Shown piece by piece: positions 23,848 to 35,025 of a stretch of DNA of 64,000 nucleotides. How positions within the stretch are numbered: position 1 is the first letter of the stretch; each line of letters begins with the position of its first letter. The position numbers were made by a program, and so were the translations under genes. The notes beneath the pieces were generated by a model that was not told the DNA's origin, made no database searches, and saw only the letters and a program-made list of their open reading frames with translations. The DNA comes from Capronia americana (taxonomy: Eukaryota > Ascomycota > Eurotiomycetes > Chaetothyriales > Herpotrichiellaceae). The stretch is taken from the NCBI GenBank assembly GCA_016110215.1, contig JADWQD010000006.1:1736001-1800000 (forward strand), written 5' to 3'.

Positions 23848-25254
23848 CTAGGAGTAGGCATCGGAGTCTTCCTCCTCGCCGTCTCTTCGACCATCAATGC
23901 CCTCCCTTCGTGCATAGTCCCGCGTCCCGTCGTCGTAATCCTCCTCGTTTCGATGAGGAATGATGCTCTCCTTGATACCAAAGCTCTTGATGATGTCCTC
24001 CCAGATTTCCATGCTCAGCGTGAAAATGACTTGGTTCCGGTGGGTCTCCTGTCTCTCCTCCATCGATCGCACTTCTGCCATGCCCAATGTCGGCAAGCCT
24101 TGACTATCGAGATCCAGCCCGACCTTTCCCTCCTTGATCAGAAAGCTCACGTAAAACATGTTTTCCACCGACTGCCCGAACGACTTTGGATTGATACAAA
24201 AGTTGAACAACGGTATGCATTCGTTGTCAGCAATGCAGTTTCGACGAAGAATTTCGCGTGCCTGTTCTTCCGAGACACCATCTTCCATTTCCTCAAGTTC
24301 GTTCAACTCTCTTTGCGCGGCTTCGCTGTTCTTGTGGGTGGCCTTCTTCAATAGAAATGCGATCTCTGTGCATATCTCTGTGAGATTGGCCGACTCTTGT
24401 TTTTCCAAGTCTTCCTCACCAAGCTGAACCGGACGAATTGCCTCACCGGGTTGTGTGCGAGCTTCGCGCGCTTTTCTCTGTGTCTGTTGTCGGACTTTCT
24501 TCTGTACTGACAGTGGACCAAGGAGGAAACCGGTCAGACAGGGACGAGAGTTGTACAAGACGCAAGCATTCTTCCCTAAATACTCCCAATTCATCGTGTC
24601 ACCAGCGTCATCATCGTCGTCGTCAGGGTTCCTTCGCCTGCCTTGTGTTTGTGTGTTAGGAGGCCCATTGTGTCTATCACCTTGTTTCATGAAGCCGATA
24701 CATTTGGTAATGAAATCATCCACATCGACCCCAGTCGTGCCATCACCAAGAGTGATACTGTTGATTTTCCTGTAGGACAAGTCTGCTGCTTCCAGGATGA
24801 GCCGGGAGTCGATGGTGGCTTCAGAAGTCTGCTTGACATCTTTGTAGAGTTCGTCTGCCTTTCTCAGAGTCTCCTCCAGACCCTTCGAGTTCGGCTGTAG
24901 GTACTCTGCTTTCGAGTCATGTAGCTCTGATAACAGACTCCGGAAGCCTTTTCGCAGCCGCCGTCGTTCCTCGGGCGCTTGCTCGGGATCATAGAATTGT
25001 TGCGCTGACGGCGTCTGAGAGTCATCGACGCCAGTTCGTCCCCGCTTCCGCGGTTGGGCTGGTGTTCTGTCTGATAAGCCTGCGGCGGCACTCTTTCTCT
25101 TTCCCTTACTACTTCGGCTGCGCAGCTCGTCCTCTGAGTCGGAATGAGCAGGTGAAGGAGGGGTAGTTGATGTTTCGGGGGTCTGACGGTTTAAGCTCGG
25201 GCTTCTCGCGCTGTCATTATCAGAAGAAGCTGGTCGGGTGTTCAGCCGAGCCAT
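23848..25254 (-). CDS. nse4: Nse4, kleisin subunit of SMC5/6 complex
   Basis: 468 residues, apparently intronless. The protein is the bridging (kleisin) subunit of the SMC5/6 complex, which acts in chromosome repair in the nucleus. The N-terminal 90 residues are low-complexity and basic. The Nse3/Smc5-binding region runs from YDPEQAPEERRRLRKGFRSL, and the C-terminal Nse4 domain includes FNFCINPKSFGQSVENMFYV and FLIKEGKVGL, the most conserved block of the family. The acidic C-terminal tail (EEEDSDAYS) is typical. An ATG at 25254 is the only one that opens the frame. It is transcribed divergently from vps34 from a 380-base spacer. Confidence 0.95.
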   Translation of the reverse strand: MARLNTRPASSDNDSARSPSLNRQTPETSTTPPSPAHSDSEDELRSRSSKGKRKSAAAGLSDRTPAQPRKRGRTGVDDSQTPSAQQFYDPEQAPEERRRLRKGFRSLLSELHDSKAEYLQPNSKGLEETLRKADELYKDVKQTSEATIDSRLILEAADLSYRKINSITLGDGTTGVDVDDFITKCIGFMKQGDRHNGPPNTQTQGRRRNPDDDDDDAGDTMNWEYLGKNACVLYNSRPCLTGFLLGPLSVQKKVRQQTQRKAREARTQPGEAIRPVQLGEEDLEKQESANLTEICTEIAFLLKKATHKNSEAAQRELNELEEMEDGVSEEQAREILRRNCIADNECIPLFNFCINPKSFGQSVENMFYVSFLIKEGKVGLDLDSQGLPTLGMAEVRSMEERQETHRNQVIFTLSMEIWEDIIKSFGIKESIIPHRNEEDYDDGTRDYARREGIDGRRDGEEEDSDAYS

Positions 25255-25634
25255 GTTGGGCGCATCAGAGCAACTTGTGACCGAGATGAAGAAGATGCGA
25301 ACGCTGAGAGCTAACCCAGCCCACAGTATAGAGCTAATCCAGCCAACAGAATGATGAAATCAGGCTTGACACAGGCCTTGTACAGAACGCGCCCGCGCCT
25401 GCGCCTGGCCTGTCGCGCCGTTCCCCCACGCGTCATACAACGCTAGACTCAGCCTGGCTTAGTGGGTCAGCCTTGTAACCGTGCGAGGCTCCATCCGACT
25501 TCACTCAGCATTCACCCAGGCTTCACCTTGTTTGTCCTCTTAATCATATCATTCGCTTATCCGCGGATCCTGTATCGGACTCTCCTATCTCATTACACCC
25601 CGGCAATGGACATCACTCCTCCTGTGGAGCGATC
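25255..25634. promoter_or_regulatory. Shared promoter, nse4 / vps34
   Basis: A 380-base spacer between two divergent core genes. No specific motif is claimed. Confidence 0.45.
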
Positions 25635-28540
25635 ATGGATACTTATACGTTTGCAACGTCCCGTCAGATAGACTTTCCAGTTTGTGTCAGGATGTAAGTT
25701 GCTGATCGTCTCGGTCACTATTGTCGAGACATCCACTTCCTCGAGATGATTGTGCAAGAAAATCCACAGGATCTGTTACTGACTTGGGCAGAAACACCTT
25801 AGAAGGCAGACAGAGCACGTTCCCATACACAGTCCTGCTTAAACACCCGGAGATCCGTCATGTTGGCTCAGTCCAGAACCCAAACTCCGAACTATATGTG
25901 ACTGCTCAGCTATGGGCCGAATCAAAGCCGCTGGGTGTGTCCGTGCAGACCCCTCATCTGTTCTTTAAGAACATCAGAGCGTGGAACAAATGGCTGGAGC
26001 TTCCTGTTTTGATCAAGGACTGTCCTATCTCATCACAAGTCGCCATCACAATTTGGGACATATCACCATGTCCGGAAAATGGTAGCCTCGACCATGCCAT
26101 TCCGTTTGGTGGCACCACCATCCCGCTGTTTGACAAAGACGGCACTCTAAGAAAGGGGCGCCAGAAATGCAAAGTCTACCGCGGAAGGGCCGCCGATGGC
26201 CACGCGCCGACAAGGACTCCACATATTCCTCGCCCGAAGCGACGAAAACCGAACGAGCCGCCGCCTCCCTCCATTCCAGAAGAGGAGGAACTCGAGCGCC
26301 TAGAGCAGTTGTTCAAGAAGCATGAAATGAACGAGATTCCGCAGAACGACTGGCTTGATCAACTGGTCTTCCAAAAGGTTGGCAAGAAAGCACGCGAAGT
26401 CGACGAAGCAGCAAGGAAACGATCCTCAGCCACGAAAGCCACAAAGCGTAAATCGCATGGTGCTAATATCAACGGAGCGAACGGACATGTGGATCACGAT
26501 GATGAGAGCGATTCGGACCATGACGCGGACGATGAAGAGCGCTTCACCCTCTACGTGGATTTCCCGCGTTGGGACTTTCCGATCATCTTCGAAGATTATG
26601 GTTATGAGCCATCAAGAATGATGAAGGAATTCTCAAGTGCGCCGTCAGCCTCAGCACTTGGTGCAAAGCCCCCACCAGAGGTCCGCTACGGTCCTGGTAT
26701 TGCCCCCGGCACATCTGTGGTGGACGACGCGGAGTACCCAGTCGTTCAAATGTTCGACCCGGAGCAGTTCCAGAGGGAGAATCCGTGTGAAAGTAAACAC
26801 CGGCGGCTGGTCCGAAGTGACAGGAACGCATTCTCCGACAGCGATCAGAAGCCGAATGCAAAGATGAGAGACGAACTCAACGAGATCTTGTCGTATGGGC
26901 CTACACAAGAGCTGAGTGCTCAAGACAAGGACGTCATCTGGACTTTCCGGCGTCACTTGAGTCGAGATAAACGAGCCCTGACCAAGGTCGTCAAGGCGAC
27001 AGATTTCACCAATCCAAACGAGGTCCGTCAACTGGTTGAATTGATCCCAAGGTGGGCCAAGATCGATGTCGATGCCGCTCTGGAATTGCTCGGTCCGACG
27101 TACGACAATCCTGTGGTACGAGCATATGCGGTGGACAGACTTCGCCAGGCCGGAGACGAAGAGTTGCAACTATACCTTCTCCAACTTGTCCAGGCTCTGA
27201 AGTTTGAGAAGTACGAACAGACCGAGGAAGGCCTCCCGGCAGCGTCACTGGCGAAATTCCTGATCGACCGTGCCGCGAACAACTTTCTGCTCGGCAACTA
27301 CCTGCACTGGTTCCTGATGGTCGAATGCGTTGACCAAGGAGCTGACACTAACACGACAAACAGACAACTCTTCGCCAGAGTTGAGTTCTACTTCATGCTG
27401 GAACTAGAGAACCGGAACCCGGATTTGCGCAAGATTCTCTTGCGCCAGGGCGAGCTGATCACCATTATCTCGAGCATCAGCAAAGACATTCGGTTCAGCA
27501 GGACCAACCGTCTACAGAAGATAGAGATGCTTAAGAAGACTCTCGCTGACCCGAAGAACGACTTGGTAAAGATCGACCCGCCCATCCCACTCCCTCTTGA
27601 TCCCGAGATTGAAGTGTGTGGCGTCTATCCCGATGAAGCAAATGTCTTCAAGTCATCATTGTCGCCACTGTACCTCAACTTCAAGGTTGCCAGCGCCGCA
27701 CATGGGTCCAGCACATCAGCACAGCGTCCGCAGACGCACGGCAAATACCCCATCATTTTCAAGACCGGCGATGATCTCCGACAAGATCAACTTGTCATCC
27801 AGATCATCACACTCATGAACAACCTCCTCCTCAAGGAGAACCTCGACCTGAAGCTGACGCCGTACCGCATCCTTGCGACGTCGCCTTCGGCAGGTGCCGT
27901 TCAGTTCATCCCCTCAACGCCCATCTCTGCAATCTCGACCAAGTACAAGGGATCCGTGCTAGCCTACCTGCGCGCCAACAATCCCGACGCATCCGGTCCC
28001 CTCGGTGTCCGCAAGGAAACCATGGACACGTACATCCGCTCATGCGCCGGCTACTGTGTCATCACCTACATCCTCGGCGTCGGAGACCGCCACCTCGACA
28101 ACCTCCTCCTTCAACCTTCCGGCCATTTTTTCCACATCGACTTTGGCTTTATCCTCGGCCGGGATCCCAAACCGTTTGCCCCGCTCATAAAACTGTGCAA
28201 GGAAATGGTGGAGGGATTGGGTGGGACGACGTCGCCTCAGTACGCTCAGTTTAAGCAGTATTGTTTCACCGCGTACACGACGCTGCGGAAATCGAGCTCC
28301 CTGGTGCTGAACCTGTTTAGTCTCATGGTGCAAAGTTCAGTGACGGATATCAGGCTGATGGAAGAGCAGATGGGGGGCATGGGCGGAGCCGTAGGCAAGG
28401 TCCGGGAGCGGTTCAACCTGGACGTCAGTGAGGAAGAAGCGGTGAGGGCGCTGGATCAGGTGTTGGCCGACAGCGTGAATGCCGTCTTTGGCGTCGTTAT
28501 TGATAGACTGCACGAGTTTGTGCAGGGTTGGAGAGCATAA
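25635..28540 (+). CDS. vps34: Vps34, phosphatidylinositol 3-kinase catalytic subunit
   Basis: Class III PI 3-kinase, which makes PI3P on endosomes and autophagosome membranes. Exon 1 (25635-25693, MDTYTFATSRQIDFPVCVRI) joins exon 2 (25792-28540) in phase across a GTAAGT...GGCAG intron, giving 935 residues. Order: N-terminal C2 domain to about residue 300 with an acidic, lysine-rich insert (SDSDHDADDEE), PIK helical domain about 370-560, and catalytic domain about 600-935. The catalytic loop GDRHLDNLLL and the DFG-containing HIDFGFILGRDPKP are intact, as is the phosphate loop region KTGDDLRQDQLV. The C-terminal WRA ends at the amphipathic helix that binds membrane. Exon 1 was found by splicing and gives the conserved N-terminus. 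Confidence 0.97.
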
Positions 28541-29084
28541 TTCGTTGCCAGACTCGGCTCATTATATCGCCGCAGATGAGCGTAACTCGAAGGCAATACA
28601 TGCAACTGCAGACCGAACTCTCGATGTCACCTCAGACAAGCGTACCTGGGAGGCTACAGGGGCTTATATTGCCTGCTTGTGTGATTGTGAACCTTTCCAT
28701 TTCCATTTCCATGCCCGGCTCCGCTTCTACATATCACCTTTGTGCATTTCTACGGTCTTGAATGACTGGGTGTGCTAACGGTAGTCATGTCATAACAGTT
28801 TCGGCCATTACCGCGACGACAGCGCCGTCCTTTGTAAGCTCTACACATACATGAACGGCAAAAGCTGTCTGAAAGCACTCTGCATGCTCGAGATTCCTTC
28901 CGCAAAATGGAGGAAGAACAGATATCCAGCGGCCGTGATCATGTCTCGTCCGCGTCGTTGTTATATCATACTCAACTACTAGAATTAATAACTCCGCACT
29001 CCTCGCTAAAGCTGATCATTTGCAGAAACCGTAGTTCTGGGATTGCCCCATAACAAATCTAGCGCTCGTGCATCTCGAACCAAA
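28541..29084. other. Convergent intergenic region
   Basis: Separates the 3' ends of vps34 and the IP6 kinase gene. A short TTTCCA repeat (about 28693-28709) lies in the vps34 3' region. No gene was seen. Confidence 0.5.
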
Positions 29085-32000
29085 TCAAACGCTGACTTCA
29101 CCTTCCTCCTCTGACGTGCCGGTTACCACATTGGAGAGCTGAGTGGAAGCCTCGTCTTCCGTAACATGCTCGCCCAGACCGTTCGTCTCTATAACCTGGT
29201 TGTTTCTGATGTCGGATAATATCCGTCCGAAATACGCCTTGAGAGTTCTCAAGCCCCGCAGGTAACCTCGATCGATGTCTTTCGGGTGAGCAGGCGGTGC
29301 TTGAGCATTGGGAGGAAGTTCATCTTCGCCAGTGACACAGTTTGCAAAGTCCACGAGCTTGATGTCGATCGGTGGGGGCCATTTCTTGCCTTCCTTCTGC
29401 TTTTGCGTTGCGATATCGATACCGTTCTTCGCCGCCTCTTCGGCCTCACGCGACTTGTACGGCTCGGCGTCATAAAGCATGAGTAAGGAGCTTGCGTAGA
29501 ATCGATAACCGGGCAGCCTTCGCACCATGCTCTCAAGCTTACTGAGTTTGTGCAAGATGGTGGGGATATGCCTTGCCACACTGTCGTAGCTGACGCCATC
29601 ATAAAGAAATCTTGTCAAGGCCTCCCTGAATTGCTGTCCGGCCTTGAGGTCACGGCCATAATATTTGTCTTCATACGAGACCTTCCCTGTCTTCGCATTG
29701 AAAGTCTGCATGCCGCAGACCCGGACACCAAGCTGCTGGGACGTCGTGGATTTGCATTTGCTGCGTTGAGATTCCATCTTCTTTCTAGTGGCTTCCACAC
29801 CAAACTGTCTTGTGCCCATCTTGAGATCGAGCACGCAAGGTCGCCCCATCCCACTGGTGAGATCTTCCAGCAGAATGAAGAACATCACTCGATCGCCGGA
29901 AGCAGTGTAGGTTTTCTGAGCCTCTTTCGGATTCGAGGGGATCAGGCTTGTCTGCGGGTGCTCCTTGGTGCGGTTGTTCGAGTTGTTCTGCGGGTTGCCC
30001 GCTCCATTTGGCGCGGATTTGTCTTTTGCCGAGCTGTTGGTGGCCGAATATCCTTCCTTGTGCATCCCATTGGCTTTTGACTGGTCCTGATCCTGATCCA
30101 TAGCGAAGACATGATTTCCCGTGTCAGGTCCGAAATCAGTCGTGTAGGCTTCATCCTCAAAATACTCGAGGCCAGGAGTCTCCTTTGTGTTCACCGACGG
30201 CCGCCTACGCCGCAGACCCATGCCGGAATGACGCCTTTTGATATGCGACCTGCCTTCTGCACCAGACCCACTAGACATCTCACTGCCTGTTGTTCTGACT
30301 TGCTCGAGGTTGTATCTGAGGTCATCAGTGGCCGAGACGGATGCAGAATACATGCTGCCTGCCTCGTCGTTCTTTGACACTTCGCTGAGCGGTGCCATGT
30401 GAGGAGCTTCGTTGTTGGACATGGAGGTATCGAGTCGACCATCGGGTCGACTCAGATCTTGTACTTCTGCTTGAGGGAATGAATTAACAGAGAGATTACT
30501 TCTGCGTCGACGCGGGTGAGAGCCCTTGACTCGCGGAAAGGAACTGTGTGAAGGCATGTGACGTCGAAAGTACTGGACAGGTGGCGGACCGAAGACTTCG
30601 CGGAGGATCTTGTCCTTTAAGCCTTCGTTGACGGTGGTATGCCCCCAGCTGTTGGAGTGTTCCGGCATTGACGGCCTACTTGGTGACTTTTCGGGGAGTT
30701 GCAAGTCTCGTGCTGAAGCGTCCATGGCGTCGAAGTCCCGACTGCGCTTGCGGCCATGATTCGGGTCAGCACTCTTTGGCCGTTCCGGCAGGGCAAAGTA
30801 GTTCGAAGGAATGATGTGTTTGTTCTGCTCGAGGATGACCTCTGGAATGCTGCCGATTTGTTGAATCGAGTGGCTAACGATTCGTGGATTCTCCCCCGAG
30901 GTCGAGACAACGGGCGCAGACCCAGTGTTCGGCGTTCCGTTCGCCTCGCCACGGGCGACGTGGTCTTGGTTGAGATGTGTCTTCCCATCTGACCTGGCAT
31001 CTGGGTCTTGCGCTTGCTTCGGGAGTTTGGAGAAGGTGACATTCAGGACACCGATGTATCTATTTCCGTCAGCGATGCTCTTGCTCTTGGCACTTTCATA
31101 ACGGATAGCGATAAGACAACGATGAGAAAGGGCATACCTTGGAAGGAATTTGAGCATGTCAGGGTGCCTTTGCTCAATTCGTTCGTAGAATTCATTCTCC
31201 CTGTTGTTCAGCTGTTTACAGACGGCCCGACGAGAAAAGCGGAAGATGGTTGAATGGCCACCAACTTGATGCTTATAGGGCTCAAGAACGACTTTGGCCT
31301 TCGTCTTGGGCGGTGCCTGGGAATCAGTGGGTCTCCGTGTAAGGGTGTTCCGCTGCGTGGGTGTCGTTGACACGTCTTCCGGTTGACTTGGAAGACCTGC
31401 TTCATCTCCAGACTCAATGTCTGATTCGGACGTACTGACGATGACGGTGGTGGGAGCCTCGGAAAAAGGTGACAAGGGCGGCGGCTCCTCTCTGTCCGCT
31501 TCATCCAGAGGACGATAATTACCGTGGAAGATCTTCTTCTCATGCTGGGAGACAACAGAGATGTCGATATGCTCGGTAGCCCCAAGTGCTTCATGTGCTT
31601 TGTTGTCAGTGGATAGCACAATTTCATCTGTTGGAGGTGGGAGCTGCCGTGTAACCTTGAGAGGTGGAGAGACAACTTCACCCGGCGAAGCGTACCGCTC
31701 AATCTCTTCTATTGATGGACCAGAATGAGGATAGTAGACCGCGGCCGATATGTGCTCCTCTTCAGTGGGATGCTGATCCTCTGCCGTATCCCCACTGGCA
31801 ACCTTTTCTGAGGGAGTTGGAGCACGAGAGGCTTTGTATGAAGGTCTGCTCTCCTGCAGATCCGGCCTTTGGGCGAGATCTTGTTGTCGGAAATATGGGT
31901 CATGGTCATGCTTGAGCGGGGAGGCAGCTTTGGAGCCATATACACTTGCTGAACGGCTAGCGTCTCGCGTAGAGGCTTGGGGATCAAGCGGCTCTCTCGA

Positions 32001-33011
32001 CGATCGCCGTGTGGCCCACGGAGATACCGTGTCTTGCTCGGCAGGGCTCGTAGTTTGCGAAGACGGAGGCTCGATATGTTCACCCAGAATCGGTCCAGGA
32101 GACTCAGAGCCGGTCCTCGGGTTAAAAATACCCATCATATGGCTGGCTTTTCTGCTTCGGGCATTCCCTCCGGCTTCTGGTTTCTTGACCGTCGCCTCGA
32201 TGCTCTTGTCAACAAGCGCTCGGCCTCGGCTGACGCTACGCTCTGTACGTGGGCCTTTCAAGGCGGTCCGCATCGAGTCACCCCTCTCGAATAGAGCGTG
32301 TGGCCCATTGTCACGCTCGGAAAGGCTTCCGATCTCTGATGCGACTGAGCCATTTAGGCTGTGTCCTTTGTTGTCCGTCTCTTGAGCATCTCCCATCGTG
32401 ACGTTGAATCTGTTCGCCCACGGACTCGAGTCGGAGGCTATCCGCCGCACACCGCGGAACGGTCCTGGAGAGGGATAGGATGATGAAGGTGGAACGTCTA
32501 CATCAGTAAAGGACTCTGACCTTCGGATCCAGTCCAGGGTTCGGGGAGAATGGATGCGAGGGGTCTTGTCGGTCTCGGGGGGTGATAGTGGGTGGGTGAC
32601 CATGGTAGACATGTTGAAGGGCACCTTCCGTAGCGGATTTGAGGTAGGAGAGATCCTTGCAGCGTCTAAGGAAGTGGAAGGCTCGGCCGGGGAGGAGACA
32701 TAGTGTTCAGCAAAGATACTGTCCCTCTCTGACAGCTGTGGAATCTGGTCGCCCGAAGTGGCTGCTCTCCGGAGGTTGTGACCCGAATGCCTGCCATTGT
32801 TTGTATTTGTAGCAGGATATATTCTTTTTGTCCCCCGTGAGATTGGTATGGGCTTGGTATTCGCGGAGGGACTCAGGCTGGTCGTAGTGGAAGAGGAACC
32901 CGATTCACGGCGGACAGACGAGTGTCCATTTACCGTCGAGCCTGGCGCGGACGGTCTTCCGGCGGGAGCGCTACTTGACATGGGGAGGACATCGGGTCTC
33001 AATGTTTCCAC
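29085..33011 (-). CDS. kcs1: Inositol hexakisphosphate kinase (Kcs1-like)
   Basis: Makes diphosphoinositol phosphates from IP6. The catalytic domain lies in the C-terminal half: PCVLDLKMGTRQ (the PxxxDxKxG motif), SSLLMLYD, and KLVDFANC. The start of the domain, LEPYKHQVGGHSTIF, is followed by KFLPR and YIGVLNVTF, which are contiguous in the family. Here they are separated by a 78-base stretch (31137-31060) with GTATGC donor and ATAG acceptor. Removing it gives exons 33011-31138 and 31059-29085 and a protein of 1282 residues. Left in, the frame stays open at 1308. The long N-terminal half is serine/threonine/proline-rich and disordered-looking, as in fungal homologues. It diverges from the AT-hook gene across a 2-kb spacer. 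Confidence 0.93.
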   Translation of the reverse strand: METLRPDVLPMSSSAPAGRPSAPGSTVNGHSSVRRESGSSSTTTSLSPSANTKPIPISRGTKRIYPATNTNNGRHSGHNLRRAATSGDQIPQLSERDSIFAEHYVSSPAEPSTSLDAARISPTSNPLRKVPFNMSTMVTHPLSPPETDKTPRIHSPRTLDWIRRSESFTDVDVPPSSSYPSPGPFRGVRRIASDSSPWANRFNVTMGDAQETDNKGHSLNGSVASEIGSLSERDNGPHALFERGDSMRTALKGPRTERSVSRGRALVDKSIEATVKKPEAGGNARSRKASHMMGIFNPRTGSESPGPILGEHIEPPSSQTTSPAEQDTVSPWATRRSSREPLDPQASTRDASRSASVYGSKAASPLKHDHDPYFRQQDLAQRPDLQESRPSYKASRAPTPSEKVASGDTAEDQHPTEEEHISAAVYYPHSGPSIEEIERYASPGEVVSPPLKVTRQLPPPTDEIVLSTDNKAHEALGATEHIDISVVSQHEKKIFHGNYRPLDEADREEPPPLSPFSEAPTTVIVSTSESDIESGDEAGLPSQPEDVSTTPTQRNTLTRRPTDSQAPPKTKAKVVLEPYKHQVGGHSTIFRFSRRAVCKQLNNRENEFYERIEQRHPDMLKFLPRYALSHRCLIAIRYESAKSKSIADGNRYIGVLNVTFSKLPKQAQDPDARSDGKTHLNQDHVARGEANGTPNTGSAPVVSTSGENPRIVSHSIQQIGSIPEVILEQNKHIIPSNYFALPERPKSADPNHGRKRSRDFDAMDASARDLQLPEKSPSRPSMPEHSNSWGHTTVNEGLKDKILREVFGPPPVQYFRRHMPSHSSFPRVKGSHPRRRRSNLSVNSFPQAEVQDLSRPDGRLDTSMSNNEAPHMAPLSEVSKNDEAGSMYSASVSATDDLRYNLEQVRTTGSEMSSGSGAEGRSHIKRRHSGMGLRRRRPSVNTKETPGLEYFEDEAYTTDFGPDTGNHVFAMDQDQDQSKANGMHKEGYSATNSSAKDKSAPNGAGNPQNNSNNRTKEHPQTSLIPSNPKEAQKTYTASGDRVMFFILLEDLTSGMGRPCVLDLKMGTRQFGVEATRKKMESQRSKCKSTTSQQLGVRVCGMQTFNAKTGKVSYEDKYYGRDLKAGQQFREALTRFLYDGVSYDSVARHIPTILHKLSKLESMVRRLPGYRFYASSLLMLYDAEPYKSREAEEAAKNGIDIATQKQKEGKKWPPPIDIKLVDFANCVTGEDELPPNAQAPPAHPKDIDRGYLRGLRTLKAYFGRILSDIRNNQVIETNGLGEHVTEDEASTQLSNVVTGTSEEEGEVSV

Positions 33012-35025
33012 TGTATGAGCGTACGCATGTGGCAGGGAATCACCACTCGTGGAACAGCGATTCGCTAGGAATGGCCGGTGGAAGGCGTGGAGGGTGAGAA
33101 GCGAGGGAGGGACAAACGTCGGGCAGCGCTGAGAACTTCAACGTGCTGCGAATGTACCACGGAGCAGGTACAGGGCCCGGCAGAGGGTGGATAGGCGGTC
33201 AATCTCTGGTGGGACAGACAAGAGTCGTCAAGCAAGCACGTGGAGGAGCGAGAGGCTGAATGAAGAGATAGATGATGATTCGGTGATCGAGTAGCGTCGC
33301 GTTGATCGCTCAGGTCTCTCGCGGATGTCCAAAGCACAGGCGCACGGTACCTGTGGCAATCCCGGGTTACGGTAGAGACTGAACGGCGTGAATATGATAT
33401 GATGATGATTTCGTTACGGTTTTCTCATCTTGACGTGGACACTATCTACATACTTTCACTACTTGTCCTCAAAGTGGGCGGGCAGCTACGGGCAAGTCTT
33501 GAGCGGAGTCCTTAAGCGCAAACGCCGACTTTGACCTCCCCATTATTTTCTCCTCTGCCTTGCTCATTTGTGCGACCCATGACGTTGAGAAATCATGTTC
33601 TCAAGGACTTCACCGTCAAATTGGCCAGTGAGAGGCATCCAAAGGCCGAGAAGGCAAGCCCGCATTCCCCTCTTCTTCCCTCTCCCTCAACGCATTTCGC
33701 GAAGCAACGGCTCGCTATTTGACCTTTCAAGGTTTGCACACCGTTGATTTCCCCAAGAATGTTCCCTTGACTACATACATAAAGCGTTGACCCGCTCGTC
33801 CAGGGGCTCGCGGCATCTGCCCTGAACAAACGTTCCTCGTCGTCAATTGACCAATCCTCATTCTCAGCGGTGGCACGTTGTGCTCCCGTGCATAATCGAC
33901 TATGACTGCCGGGCAGCGGAACGTGCTGTCCGCGTCTCATTAACGCATTCCTCCAGCAACATGGAGCCACGTAGTTCGGTCCGAAACGAGGCACCCTGAC
34001 CCATGCCACCTTGGGTATCAAAGATCCAGGCTACCGACTTCCGGGGGCGGAAGGCAGATGCTTGTTGGACGCTCAGCACGTCGAGCGAGCCACGCAAGGC
34101 TCGGGCAGAGAAACGGTTAGAGGCAGGTTTGACAGTGAAGTGACCATTGAGATCTTAGAAGCTGGTCACATGTGTGGCCTCGAACGAGGTGTAGAAATCG
34201 ATTTCGTGGTTTGTTCAATTTTAATCGATGCCAGGGAATTTCTCTCAGAGCTCAGGAGGACGTGGACCAGGAAATCTCAACCGGCCGTGTTCCGTGCCAT
34301 CAGTTCTGAAGTCTCGACGACCACCGCCAGACTCCTTACAGGCCAGCGCTACATCTGCATGTATAACAGACCAAAGACACTCTGCATCTGCTATATAGCA
34401 GAGTTTCCGCTAATCAGTATTTCATCGAACGCCCACAATTCCTGTCTTCCCCAAATCCAAATGCCTAGCCCAGGCTGCATGCAGCTGGAGTCAACGAATA
34501 GTCGTCCAAGGTACAGACCCCCTCCAGCAGCAGTTGACACAGGCAAGTCGAAGCCCAGTGCCAGAGCGAACGTGGTGGACAATGTTGCCCCGAGGGTCCT
34601 CTCGCCCACAACACCCCTTGCACAAAATATTCTCTAGGGCATCCTTAAGTCTATCACAATGACTCCAAGATGTACCGCGTATGATTCTATGCCGACTTTC
34701 TCAAGTACCCATGCGGTACCTCCAGCGAGAACAGCTGTGTGCGCAGTTACCAGAACCAATAAAGCCATCACCTTCCATCAACCGCCAATGGCCGCAATGG
34801 GCGTACAGAGAGATTGACCAGTAGAGAACCGCGTCCTGGAGCTTGATGGTTTGGGAGATAGTTGTAGTTATGCAGTAATTGATTACTCGTACTGTGTAAG
34901 GTATTCGTCACCCTTTGAGCGTCGTTTCAAAAGACGAAAAATCACGTGAATACGCGTCGTTCCTGGGTCATTTGAAAGCGCGTCGGCTTCGATCAACACC
35001 ACTTCGTCCAGCAGGCGAACATTCC
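33012..35025. other. 2-kb divergent spacer
   Basis: Between the IP6 kinase (minus) and AT-hook (plus) starts. The longest frame (208 codons at 34011-34637) has no recognisable domain. I expect long 5' leaders for both genes here, with nothing else supported. Confidence 0.5.

Noticed and set aside
34011..34637. 208-codon plus-strand frame between two divergent genes
   Set aside because: No domain; lies in a region expected to be long leaders of the IP6 kinase and AT-hook genes.
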